Of a DNA stretch of 64,000 nucleotides, positions 23,046 to 36,100 are shown in pieces. The stretch comes from Timema cristinae (lineage: Eukaryota > Arthropoda > Insecta > Phasmatodea > Timematidae), in contig JBCFYV010011172.1 of the NCBI GenBank assembly GCA_039000515.1, forward strand, positions 72,551,941-72,615,940, given 5' to 3'. A program made the position numbers and the translations under genes. Below the pieces are notes generated by a model. That model did not search any database and was not told where the DNA came from. It saw only the letters and a list, made by a program, of their open reading frames with translations. Position 1 is the first letter of the stretch, and every line of letters begins with the position of its first letter.

Positions 23046-23455
23046 TGAGATAGTAGAGGAAGCAAAAGTGAGATGGTAAGATCATGTAATGAAGCTGGAA
23101 CGTGAGTGAATACCGAAGAGAATGATAGAGATGAAGTATGTAGAAAAAATATTGCAAAGGAGACCAAGAAAGTGTGTGAGAAAGGAGAATGTTATTACTA
23201 TTATTATTAGCACCGCGTTTTACTACCCGTTCGGGTTATACGCATTTACGCTAATGTGTAATGGTAGGGTGATTATGAGATGAAATGGAGGACCTACAGT
23301 TTAACGTGAAATCCGAACCACGGCGGAGGCCTGGCATTCCCCACATTCAGAGAGAGAAGAATGAAAGTGATTAAAGGAGGAACAATGGTGGAGGGATAAA
23401 GATGAAGGCATTTTACTGAACTGACCTGGCCACAGGCTGGAAACAGTTGATGATG
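23046..23455 (+). pseudogene. LINE 3' end interrupted by a SINE
   Basis: Same family as 21840-22140: 'gatagtagaggaagcaaaag' ... 'agatcatgtaatgaagctgg' ... 'aggagaccaagaaag', then after the SINE 'ggaacaatggtggagggata' and tail 'aactgacctggccacaggct' plus 'ggaaacagttgatgatga'. The SINE at 23190-23357 splits it. Confidence 0.6.
23190..23357 (-). repeat. SINE family A tail half, inserted in the LINE
   Basis: Minus-strand copy beginning with a TTATTACTATTATTATT tail, then 'agcaccgcgttttactaccc' and 'gttcgggttatacgcattta', ending in the mid-body 'ggcattccccacattca'. The tRNA head is missing, so it is 5' truncated. Confidence 0.85.
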
Positions 23456-23981
23456 AAGAGTAAACATTTATTATAATTCATAGTAGCATATCCATATAAA
23501 GTGATACTTTTTATTCATAACTTTGCTTTATGAATTTCTATGAAAATATATTTCACTTTATTCAAAATTTTGCCAACCATATTTAAAATATGTATACTAC
23601 TAAGTAATACCAAGTTGCAGAAACATTTTATCAACTATTTAAGTTCAAAATGATTCTTAGTAAAAAAAATCACCATTTGCACACCCCTAGTTATAACCAA
23701 TATTTTTATTTTTAAATTGAATAAAATTGTTTGTTACTTTCTCAATCTTTAATATTCATTGAACACAATCTAGGTCAAAGGATTGACCAGTAACAGATGA
23801 TCGTTTTTAAGAGACCATGATTAACTATTTGTCTTGTGGTAGCAGAAAATGTCTTAATATTTGCCAATATTTTCTACGCATTCATGCTCTTTCCTCCTTG
23901 TCTTTAAACTTTATTCTTTTGCTTTGGCTAAAATTAATTTTGGTAGTTTAATTGTTAACAAAGAACATCTCACCTGGTAGA

Positions 23982-24181
23982 CTAAGCTGGCAGTTTTTTA
24001 GGGACCTGCTCATGGGCACGCCGCAGTCTGCGTCTTAGTTCCATTGGGAATTTCTCATAGCATTTCTTGCACACAGGTTTGAGATCAAACTCGTAGAATT
24101 TGGTCTTCTGGTTCATCTTGAGGTCACAGACTGAGCAGGCAAAGTGGTGTACACACCAAGCCTTGTTCAAGGCCGTAAATA
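23982..24181 (-). CDS. stck: PINCH exon 8: LIM5 and C-terminus
   Basis: Encodes [20 protein letters not shown], the [11 protein letters not shown] zinc ligands and a basic C-terminal helix ending in a stop at 23982-23984. Acceptor TTGCAG. Confidence 0.96.
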
Positions 24182-27100
24182 CTGCAACAACGAACATTTC
24201 TTGGCTATCAAAATATGCAGGAATTAAGAGGGGTCAGAATGGAATGGACTTAAGTGTCTAGGGATAGGTCCTTCAAATCCGAGGGATATTAAAGGATTAT
24301 AATTAATTTTTTATTAAATTTGAGATATAAAATATTACTCAAATTTTGAATAGGAATTTGTTATAAAGTTAGAATGCTACTTACCTGCTTTGGTGGCCTC
24401 ATGGTCTAATAAACTATACTGCTGACGACAGGGAGAGTGGGGTTCGAATACCAGTCAGGTCTCCTGAGGATGGTTTTCCTAAATAGTTTTCCACGCTTCC
24501 TTCACAAAAATGTGGGTACACTTCCTCAAAGCTCAACCTTCCTCATACCCAGCTCCTTAACCTAGTTAGTACATATGTGTAAAACCTGAACATGTAGTTA
24601 AACACAGCGCTAAAAAAAAAGAAGCTACTTAATGGTGGTTTAGTCCAACAAAGATAAGACAAATTTAACAACCAGACCTTAGAGCATTAATAATTCATCA
24701 CTTAACTTAATGAATTTATTCCGAGTAACTTGAATTATAAAAAAAAGAAAAATACATTCCAATATGGGAAACTTCCTATCCTGAGCTTACCATGTTTTCT
24801 AAGATTCAGATTTGAAAAAAAAGTGGATTCAACACAATATATTTATTTGTGTAATATTTATGTGTGTTATATGAACAATCTTGGATCTGTACAGTTCTAT
24901 ACAATGGTCTAACTCTAATATGTATTTTGTAATATAAATACTTATCACATGAGCTAAAATTGAACACATGTATTTTCAAGTGAACTCAAATTGAAATTAA
25001 AAATGCCTGATTGCAAATCCTATGGTAGTAAGTCAAAAGTTTTCTAAGATCTTGTCTGTAATTGCACCCCTTAAAACAACCCTTACCGTCTCCTCCAATG
25101 ACCTGGTTGCATACGAAGCACAAGTTCCCAAACAGTTGGTGATAGTGGGTTTCACAGTAAGCCAAACCCTTTTTCTCATAGTGGCGATGACCCAAAAATG
25201 GCTTCTCGCATTTAGCACATACAAAATGCTGGAAAAACCACAAACCATTATAAAAAATACACAGTGCAGAATGTGAATAATAGATGTAATTAGATTCAAT
25301 TTATTTTAAAGGTGACCTGGTGGTCTAGGGTAAGGTGTCAGACTTCTATGCTGGCGGCCGGGGTTCAATCCTCGGTCCGGCACAGATTTATCTGATTACC
25401 AAACCCTTCCTTCACCTCTGACAAGACATCTTGTGAATGTGGGAATGCCAGGCCTCCGCCGTGGTTCGGATTCCACGTTAAACTGTAGGTCCTTCATTTC
25501 ATCTCACAATCACCTATCATTACACATTAGCGTAAGTGCGTAAACCCGAACGGGTAGTAAGACGCGATGCTAATAATAATAATAATAATTTATTTTAAGG
25601 ACAATAAGGTAGGCTAAAATCATTCACAAAACAATTAGAAATCTTAAATCGTGTTTTATTTTGCATACAATTTAAGTGGACCTGTCATGTTTTACATTAA
25701 ATGTGCAGGTTCTGTCCTCCAAACCATTAATTAAACATGATAACCCTCATAGATTTAGATGGGCTGCAGTCACTATTTAAACTTTGATTGAATCTGTAAA
25801 TCTAGTTATAAAAAATATATGTCGATAGTAGCTATGCTCAAGGTTTTGACTGACTATAAAAACAACTTGTAGTTCAAGTGGTGAGCTACTAGAAACCATT
25901 AGCATATATTTTTATAAACTGAGGATTATTATATTTTTGCTCGACCTCCTCAGTTGTTCTAATATTGGATTTTTGATAAATAAATATTTTACAGGGACAT
26001 TTGTCTTCCAGTAAGGTTAAGGAAGTGGATCATAATAACTAGGGCTGGTCCGATGCCGAATGTCAATCCAGTCATCATTCAAATAAGTTAAATAAGCAAT
26101 TATTGTTTATCCTTTAAATTAATATTTTTTCAATGATTTTCTATGCATTGACCTGCCTCAGTGGCGTAGTTGGCTAACGAGCTTGTCGTGCTGAGCTCTA
26201 CTGCTGAGGACGGGAGATCGAGGTCCGAATCTCTGTCGGGTGAACTGAGGGTGGTTTTTCCTCAATGATTTTAAACTCCCCCTCCACGCAAATGCGGATT
26301 CACTTCCTCTAATTCAACCTTTCCAATTCCTGATCCATTGGCGTGATTAGTACTTAAAGCATATAACTCAAACGGGTAGTAAGACGCGGTGCTATTATTA
26401 TTATTATTATTCTATGCATTGATTAAAAAAAAATTCCAAATATCTAGGTATCACAAACTTAACTAGGAAAAAAGTGGAGTCAATTTAAATATAATTCACT
26501 TTGAGTTTTCATTCAAACTTGTATAAGAAAATCTACTAAAGTGAATTAATTTAAAATGACAAACGTGAACACTCTTTTTTAATTAGGGCTGGGCCAATAA
26601 ATAAGCCCTTTCGCAGATATTGCCGATGCTGATATTTCGTTGCCAATATTGCCGGTAGCCGAAGCTGATTTAGTTTTTTAGTTTACCAGGATAAATCAGC
26701 GTCGCCAAGTCATATCACATGAATAGCTTTGAAAATAAGCGTACAAAAGAATTTGGCTCCAACGTCATTACCAGGTTTACCAAAACAGAAAAAATGCCAC
26801 GAAAGGCATTTCTAGGTATTTTTTTTATTGACGTACAAATAAAATTATTCTCAGGCAGTGGAAAGTTTGATCTTTGCTGTTTGTTGTATTGTTAATTCTA
26901 AATTAAATGGTCAATATATTAATTCTCAGTTAAATGACAAAATAAATAACCATGTATCTCTGTAAGGAAAACTTCTTTTCACTTTATGAGGTAAATGTAT
27001 TATATTTGGAAGAATGTACTGGAAAGGTGGATAGAAACATATAAAAGGGGACAAACACAATATGGCTTTTACAATGAAAAGAAGAACACACTTTACACTG

Positions 27101-30100
27101 CTGCCATTGGACATCATCACCACCCAGTCCCCCGACCTAGGTTTCATTCTATCGGAACTATGTATCTATCATTCTTTACAATTTTCCACTTTATCCCTTT
27201 TGTGTTTTTTTTTTGTTTCCTCTTTTAGGAATTTGCGTTGCGTGTTTCACACTCCTCCCTTATGAGTTCCGACAGAATAAACCTAGGTCGGGGGATTGGG
27301 CGGTGACGATCAATTTTCTTTAAGAGGCAACCATTACCTCTTTGTTCAATGGCAGCAATGTAAACGTGTGAACTGTGTTCTTTTAATTGTAAAAGCCATA
27401 TTGTGTTTGTCCCTTTTATATGTTTTTATCCACCTTTCCTATACCTTCTTCCAAATATAATAAAAATAACTAAACAAGTATTTACAACAGCAGTAAATTG
27501 GTGTATGGACATTACGCTTGAACACACTCTAAGAACTGATCTCGGGGAGCATTCAGTTAGCGATCGATCGAGTGGATATTGGAGCGCTCAGTAAGTAATT
27601 GGCATGCAATCGACGTCAGACACCATGAAGAAAAGAAAAACACATGATTAATGAACGTGGTTCTGTGTAGCTAGCCCCTAGAATATGCAATACCACAATA
27701 ATGATACGTTATCTTGGACATAGTCATTGTTTTTGCTGTGTAAATAAGTTACGGTTATGTAAATAAAGTATAGTTTAGTTAATTCAGCCAACAGAAAAAA
27801 TAGGGGGTATATAAAATATAAATAGCTCAAATCCAAAACGAGAATTATTTAAATAGAAAGCAAAGTGCTGTGCGCACGCGTTGCCTTCGGCTCATACTGA
27901 AAGATGAATGTAATATTTCATTTTAAGTTTGGTATACAACTTGTATTTAATTAGGACTATGTTACTTATAGCCATAATAAATGTATTTTTAATATTTCAT
28001 AAATCCACAACATAATTTGAAATAAGCTTTAAGGTAAAACAAATTAAATGGTTTATTTTGTTTAGAATGTTGGTTTTGCTGTTTATTATAAAATAAAATA
28101 TCTAACAAAGAGTTAAGAATTTGTGTTTAAATGCAAGAGACTGTATTTAAAAAAATTTGTTTGAACTATGAATTATATTTTCATAACTTGAGAATTTAAA
28201 CTATATCTATAGATTTTTAATTATCGGCGTAAAATATCCACATGATAAAAAAAACTGACTATCCTTGGCCGATTGTGCTAATATCGGTCGATAAATTGGA
28301 CCGGTTATCAGCATCAGCCTAACCTTATTTTTTATATCATTATTGCATATTATCTTTGAAACATTTAAAATAAAATAAACCAAATAATCAGCATCAGTGA
28401 TTGGCAACAAATACTTCACATCTGCTAGTCAGCAAAATACATTTTATTTAAGAACACTCAGTCTAGTGCAGGATAGTCAAGTGTGTTGTTTTTGTTGTAA
28501 AGGACAAATTGTATTTAGACCTATCTAATAATGTGACTTTTCTGATTGCTAGATTAAATTAGAGTTACTTAGCTCTCAACCATAAACTAATGTTTTTAAA
28601 AAATAATTGTTTATGTATATAAGCTCACTAGAGAAGATTTTAAAATGTAATGCAATAATTAATTGAATTGCCATATGAAACATGTCAAGGGAGCAACAAG
28701 GTCTAGAAGTATCGCGCACCTCAACATGCCAATGTTTTCCAAGTGCAGTAACCACCCTCTCTTCTATCGGACGGCGACACGCCCCACATATAGGTATACC
28801 CATCTTGTCATGACAACGTAGGCAATACAGTTCATTCTGAAACACATCAAGAAGGATTCAAATAGGATATATAATATCAAAGTCGATGGCAATGTTGATA
28901 ATGAAGCCTATTGTCAACCATTCCATGCAATGTGTTGATACCTGTACACATTATTAGCCACTATCTTAACTTAATTCTAGGTCCAACACAGCAACCACAT
29001 TCTAGATTGATAGCTTAGCACATAGTAAAAGGTAACCAGCACAGTTAAGTTTATGTTAGGAGTGAAATCCTTAGTCATACAGGCAGATGCTATTCAGATT
29101 GAGGAAAGTCAGATTCTTCCTCTAAAATATTTTATCCTCAAACATTTTTCATCTCCTATTTACTTCAAAGTGAATTATTTTAAATCACATGGATGTTTTA
29201 CATATCTGACACCTTAGCTCATTCGATAGCATGTATATCTACTGAGTTAAGGGTCCCGAGTTTGATTCCCGGCATGGGCGAAAATTGATCATGATAGGTT
29301 TATCAGGACGGTAGCGAAATATATAGCTTGAATAAAAACTGACCTGGACCATAGGCTGGAAATAGTAATGGATGTAAACTAAACGATGTTTCACATATAT
29401 CACATTAAGAATGGCTTAGAAAGAAAACACCCTGGCTTAAGCCCGCGCTCGAGCCATACCAACCAAGCAACTGTCGCTGTTAGCACTGGTAGTGCTAACA
29501 TTTGCAGCTATAGGATATCATTTGGTCAGCACAACAATCCATCTGGCTGTTAATCTCAGTTTTCGAGACCAGAGCCACTACCTATTTATCGAAGTAGCCA
29601 CTCATTTCCCTCACGATGCCGAGTTTGACCATGTACCAGGCCCACTGCTTCTCCAAAAAAAATTGTGTAAGTGCCGAGGATCAAACCTAAGACCTGTGGA
29701 TCTGTAGCCAGTAGCTATGACCACTAGACCCAAAGTCGGTCTTAATGAATGGCTTAGTCCATCTTAATATATTTATGAGTACTTACCTGCCAATGTCATG
29801 ATTAAAAGATCTTAAAATCACAATACAGCCACTTCTGATTGTTTCCAGTGGCTTTAGTCTTAGGAAAGACTCAAAAGTTTACTATAATCATTAGCTCTCA
29901 GGCTTTAAAACCAAATAGATGTGTTAAGTATAGATATTAAAAAAATCCCTTTAATACTATTACAATATACAGAATTAAATGGCAAAAGATTTAAAATGAA
30001 TACAAAATATATATTAGGGGTCTGCGAGGTTGGATTTTTACATTTGAGTCGAGTATTTCTAAAAGCTCCCGAGTGTGAGTCGAGTTCAAGTATATTCATA

Positions 30101-33100
30101 ATTTTAAAATGTTAGTATATTAAAACACATGTTCTTAAAATATGAATGACACTCATTTATATAATTAGAAAATACTTTAGAAAAAAATAATTAAAAAATT
30201 GGAATATCAGCTTTTAAATTAGAAATAACACTTATAAAACACAATTTAAAAATAAGAACAACACTCAAATAAAAATCTAAATAATTAAAATGATTTCAAC
30301 ACTTATGTCTTTAAGGACATTAAAATTACACTAAAACAAAGTTAAGTTTAGTTTCTTTTGACAATGTTTATGTTATCTACACACTTTGTTTGTTTAATTG
30401 TTTATTAAAAGTTATATATATGAAATAAAGTGCATGGAGCAAAAACAATTCGTAATAAATAAAATGGTAGAATATTAGGAAAATGGTAGAGCACAAATAA
30501 AAGTGAAAACACAAACACATCAATATTTTGATGCTATTATAACATATTTCTCAGGAAGTAGTATTAGACTGAACAGGATGTTGTCTTCAGTGATGCCAAC
30601 TTGACTGGTATGGATGAAAAATTCTATGGGGGAGATGAAATTCTCTGAATGTTTCTCTATTAATCTATGGAAGGTAGGTGGTGCTGGTGTAATGCCTGGG
30701 TTGAAATTAGTGAATATTTAGGTTGGGTGGTTTTCTAGACTTTGAGATCCATTGATGTGCCAGTTCCCATCTTCTTAACTGAGACACATCACACTGTGTC
30801 TTGTTAAATGATTTTAACACCTTGACAGTGTAGCAGTCTTCAAAGTTGAGGTTATGAGTGGAGGTGTGTGCTGAAACTGGTTTTTCTGGATTCTGGATTT
30901 TTGTGTTATGGCGATGTCCATTTGTTTACGGAGAGTTTCAGTGGTGAGGCCAACATATTTTGCAGTACATTGTTGGCATTCTAGTTGCTAAATCAGGTTA
31001 CTGGACTAACATGTGTGACTGCCTTTGATGGTATAGATGGAGTTGGTGATGTTGCTAGAGAAAGTGGCTGCTGGATGATGTATTTGGCAGGTTTTGCAAG
31101 CTGTTTTGTTACAGGGTTGAGAGCCTTGTTGTGGTTGAATGAAGGTTGTGTCATTTTCAGTTTAAGGTTTGTACCAGAAGATTTCTGAGTGATGGAGGCT
31201 GTTTATACACAAGGACTGGTGGTTTTTTGAGAATATTGTTGGTACTGCTGGATGTTTCCAATATGTGAAAACCTGACGCTAATATTTTGTTTATATTTTG
31301 TAGGCCTGGGTAGTACTTTGTCACTAGGGGTATAGTATCTGGTTTTTCAGGTTTGGGTGATTGTGGAGTTTCTGCTAGTCGAAGTAGGCTATTAATGAGA
31401 GGTTTAGGGTATCCTCTCTATGTAAAGGCTTCTTGGAGGTTTTCAAGGTAGTTTTGAAGACTTTCTGGATCGGAGGAGATGTGATGAGCCCATATGGCAA
31501 GATTGTATAGGATAAATCCTTTAGTATTGAATGTATGGCAGCTATCAAAATGCAGATATTGTTGTCTATTAGTGGGTTTAAGATACACTGAGGTTTTAAA
31601 GTGGCTATCTAACAGCCTAATGTCCACATCAAGAAATGTAGCCTGGTCGTGGGATTGATTTGAGGTGAACTTCAGAGCCGAAAAGGAGTTTAGTTTGTTT
31701 AAAAATAGGGTTATATTGTCTTGGCCAGCTGTCCACACCATGAATATGTCATCAATGAAGTTAGTGATACAATTGATAATAGTTATATAATCATTTTATA
31801 TCAATTAAAAATCTAGGATTCAAATGCAATGGGTCAAGACGATCTCAGAGGCAAAAATTGGGGTCACACTCCGAAAATGTTTGGAAACCACTGTCTTAAT
31901 ACAATATATTTTCAAGGTTACTTTCGCCATATTTTAAGTCTAAGAAATGGTAAGCCCTTAACAAAACCTTAAGAGGTGTCACTCTTAATGTTGTTACTTC
32001 AATGAAAAACAGCTCCTCACCATCTCGTTGGCAGCAAACCCTGGCCGACTGCGAACTTCCCTGGCATCGGCGTTGAGCTCGATGCCGCAAGCTGTGCAAT
32101 TGAAGTGGTACGGGTGGTACACCTCTCCTCGGAATCTGAGGGGCTTATCATCAATCAGCCCACTGCAGACATGTTCATGCCACATATTAGTGCAGTGTAT
32201 GTACCCAGGGAAAAGATGAGGGGGTTTTGTTTCAAACTTTTCTTAACTTTCATATATGAACATACACAGGGCTCTCATTATTTTCTTACTACAAAATTCC
32301 AAATTTTTCCAGACGGAATCACTATATTTTTCAAGCAACTTATATTGAAGAGTGAGACATCTAATTTAATAATGAATCAAATTAACGTACATAAAGTAAT
32401 GTGAATGGTGTTTAAAAAAAGGATTTGACATTAACAGGGAAGTGTATGTAATTTAATTATGCAGCCCAATATTTAAGGTTAAAATGGAAAGCGAGAGGAG
32501 GAGGGGGTTGAGACATTTGTTCAGTTCCAAATTTACTTTTGCTTTTATACAAAGACCTACTATTTAAAGTTTGCAACTAAATGCATCAAATTCCTAAATA
32601 TTTAAGATTTTTTTTTAGGTTTTTGTAATTTTTTTTTATTGTTTTACCAGAACAAAAAAAAAACACATTTTTCTGTTGTGTCATAGCCCTGATATGTAAT
32701 GGTAGATATTTATTTTATTTAAATTACTTTTTAAAAAATTTGAAAAAGGCAAGGCTCACCATATTTTGGCCATTTAAAGCCAAACAGCTCGGTGTAACAG
32801 AATAACTATAGTTTAGTGTTAGAAGACTCACTGGCACTTGTGGCAAACATATTTTCCAAGCCCAACCGCCTTGGCTTTGGCGTTACACTCATGGCAAAGG
32901 GCCCGCCCCTGGTTGCGGATGAACCCTAGATCAGCCAGTTCCTTGTTGCATTCCTCACAGCGAAAACAGTTGGGGTGCCAATTCGCATTCATGGCCTTGA
33001 TCACTCGACCAATCACAAATTCTCCTGAGGGTTAGAGTTAAACTGATGTCAATATGTTGAATTCACTTATATATTAGACTACAGTAGTGAATCGTTAGGA

Positions 33101-36100
33101 GTTGCTAGGTGAAGCCATGTTTGATGACATTTTAGAAAACATTCTAAAGATAGTTGAAAGTAAGGAGTGATCTATGTCTTAACTTTCAAGTTTGATGAGG
33201 CTATTCCTTCCAATCAGGACCAAGCTTAGCTTTCAAAATCAATGCAGGCTACATTAGTTCACCTACCAAATTGATATTTAAGCACTATGTCTGTTAGTGG
33301 TCAAATAAAGAGTGTGTGCTTCAATTGGTCAAATCAAGAGTGTTGTGGTTGGTCAAAAGAATAGCAAATGGTCAAATAGAGAGTGATGTTTGTGATTTGT
33401 CAAAGAGATAGTGAGTGCTTTAGTTGGTTAAATAGCTTGTGACGTTTGTGGTTTGTCAAATAGATAGTGAGTGTTCTAGTTGGTCAGATAGAAAGTGAGG
33501 TCTGTGGTTGGTCTTATAGAGACCCTGGGTGGTCAAATAGAGAGCAAGTTCTGTGGTTGGTCAAAAGAAGAGCGTGTGCTAAGTTTGATCAAATACATAG
33601 TCAATGCTTTGGTTAATCAAGTAACAAATGAGTATTGTGGATGGTCAAATAAGGAGCGAGTGCTTATGTTTGTCAAATAAAAAGTACCGTGGTTGACTAA
33701 ATAAAGAACAAGTGGGTCGGAAATTTTTTTGTAAAAGTATACACATGTGAGGTTTGGATAGCTTCTTCTGGCAAAACCTCACTAACCACCACTACTATAG
33801 GGTAATTGCGTATTAAATGAAAGTAAATACAGTAATATAGTATTCACTGATATTTATTTAAGAAGGGTAACCAAAAGCAAATACATTTTATTCTTATGCA
33901 TTTTAAAAGTAACAAATGAAAATTAGACAAATATACAAATGAAATAAATGCAGAGCAAACTTATGGGTATCACAAGTCTGAAATATATAGCAGTTTTATA
34001 AAAATTCAAACTTCCCCCGATGTTAAAGTTAGAAGTTATATGATATTTAATAGTTTTCCCCATCTTAGCGAAGGAGATAAAATTAAAAATTTACTTGAAA
34101 GAGTCTTACCGCATTTTCCACAGCATGGTGCAAAGAGAACTTGGAAATCATGCTCGCAATATTTGCGACCTTCAAATTCATAAAAAATACCTTCAGGAAA
34201 AGGTCTAAAACACTGAGCACACCTAAAATAAAAATAAATTTAGACCATTTTGATTAATTATCTCTCACCTATATAATTATATAATATTATTATCATTATT
34301 TAGCATTGTGTCTTACTAAGAGTTTGGATTATACTAATGGGTGAGGAATTGGGAAGGTTGAATTTAAATGAAGTAGCCCCGTATTTGTGTGGAGGTAGAT
34401 TGGAAAACCATTTATGAAAAACCAGCCCAGTTCACTGGACCAAGATTCGAACCTCGATCTCCCTCTCCTCGGCAGTCTAACTCAATATGAAACTAGCATA
34501 TTAATTAACTACACACCATTTGTAATGGTAACCATCCCGGTATTTCTGGAACAAGCAACCTTATTGAAAAATCGGAATTGTATGCACAAAAATTGGAACT
34601 ATATCCATTTCAGTATTTCTCAAACAAGCGACCTTAATGAAAAATTGGAATTGTACCCACTGTAATCATATCCATTTGGAATGGGATCTATTCCACTATT
34701 TCTCAATCAAGCAAACCTAATAAGAAACTAGAACTATACTCACAAATGGTGGATCTTAAGTTTTAATTTTTGCGCTAAATGTAATCGGTGGTTGGATGGT
34801 CTAGCTCAGTACTCTAGTGTTAAAGTGGATTATAAGTGACTATAAAATGATTGAAAACAAAGTTTGTTTCCACCATCTTTAAAAAGAGGACAGAAAGGAT
34901 TGAAAAGGTGTTCATGTTGCCTCATGTCCCATCTGCTCCTAACTTATGCCTAACTGAACTCATCACAGGTGTATAACCGTTCCCAAAGATCGAAGCGACC
35001 AAAGTTTATACCACTACTTTTCGACTTTACCCAATAAAGACACAGGGACAGGGTAAAATACAAAAATAAATCAAGAGCAAATACATTTTTAGTTTCAAAA
35101 AAGACATTAATATGTATACTTTAGTAAAAAATAATAATTAAATGTTAAGATTTATAAAATAACGCCAAATATTTTCACGTCAATGCAGCTAACTTTAGGG
35201 CCACCAACTAAATAACAATGTGAATAAATGCAATACCTAAGTATGATATGAAAACTTTCATTACACTGTTATTACAAAAACAACTAGAAATTGTTTACAG
35301 TATAATCACAAAAATAATATATTATAAATAGTTTGGTTATTTTAATAAAAATAAAAGTATTATTAAGTTTAATTACAGATATAGGAGATTCAATGGGGAC
35401 AATTTTAAATAACAGTGCACACCAAACCACTTTTATTCAAGGACTCTATAATGAAAGAAACAAGATAGCACATAGTGGAGATGAAATACAATGAAGAGAA
35501 GATCAAGTGACACAATTTAAACGTGGCTACAACTGAAACCTGAGGAAAGAGCAAAGCGACAAAAATCGAAGAAGCAAAAGTCAAGGTGTTTCTATAATAG
35601 GATTGATCATCACTTGCAGTGATACATTAACCAAAGGAAATAAAATAAACAAATGTTAAAAAATGTATTTTAAAATATTTAAAACCATTTTTTTTTTTCC
35701 ACAATATTTATGAATCATTTAAACCATTTGAATGTCAAGTATCACTTATGAAAAAAAACATTTTCTATGAACTGTTTGCCCTTCTTTACCCAACATAGCA
35801 TTTAATACAGTATCAGTTAATTATTAACTAGCATGATAGTGTAGGAGCGTCTTAACTTGAACTTACACAAAGCACTGCGTGTGCCACAGTTCCCCATTAG
35901 AGTTGACTATTTTCTCGTGGGGCTCAAACCCATCCCCACAGCGGGAGCAGAACATGTTGCCCAAGGACATGTTGACACTGAAACAAAACGATTGCCAATA
36001 TTTATTTACTACGAAGTTTCTTGTGTTTTTCAGTTTTTCCAATAGGAATTTCCTTCATTCCAGACCCTTTATAGCAATACTTTTCAACCAGCGTGCTGCT

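Noticed and set aside
22882..23167. Hydrophobic minus-strand frames
   Set aside because: Same reason: complement of a purine-rich LINE fragment.
32028..32404. Plus-strand frames across PINCH exon 5
   Set aside because: Antisense shadows of the conserved LIM3 exon.
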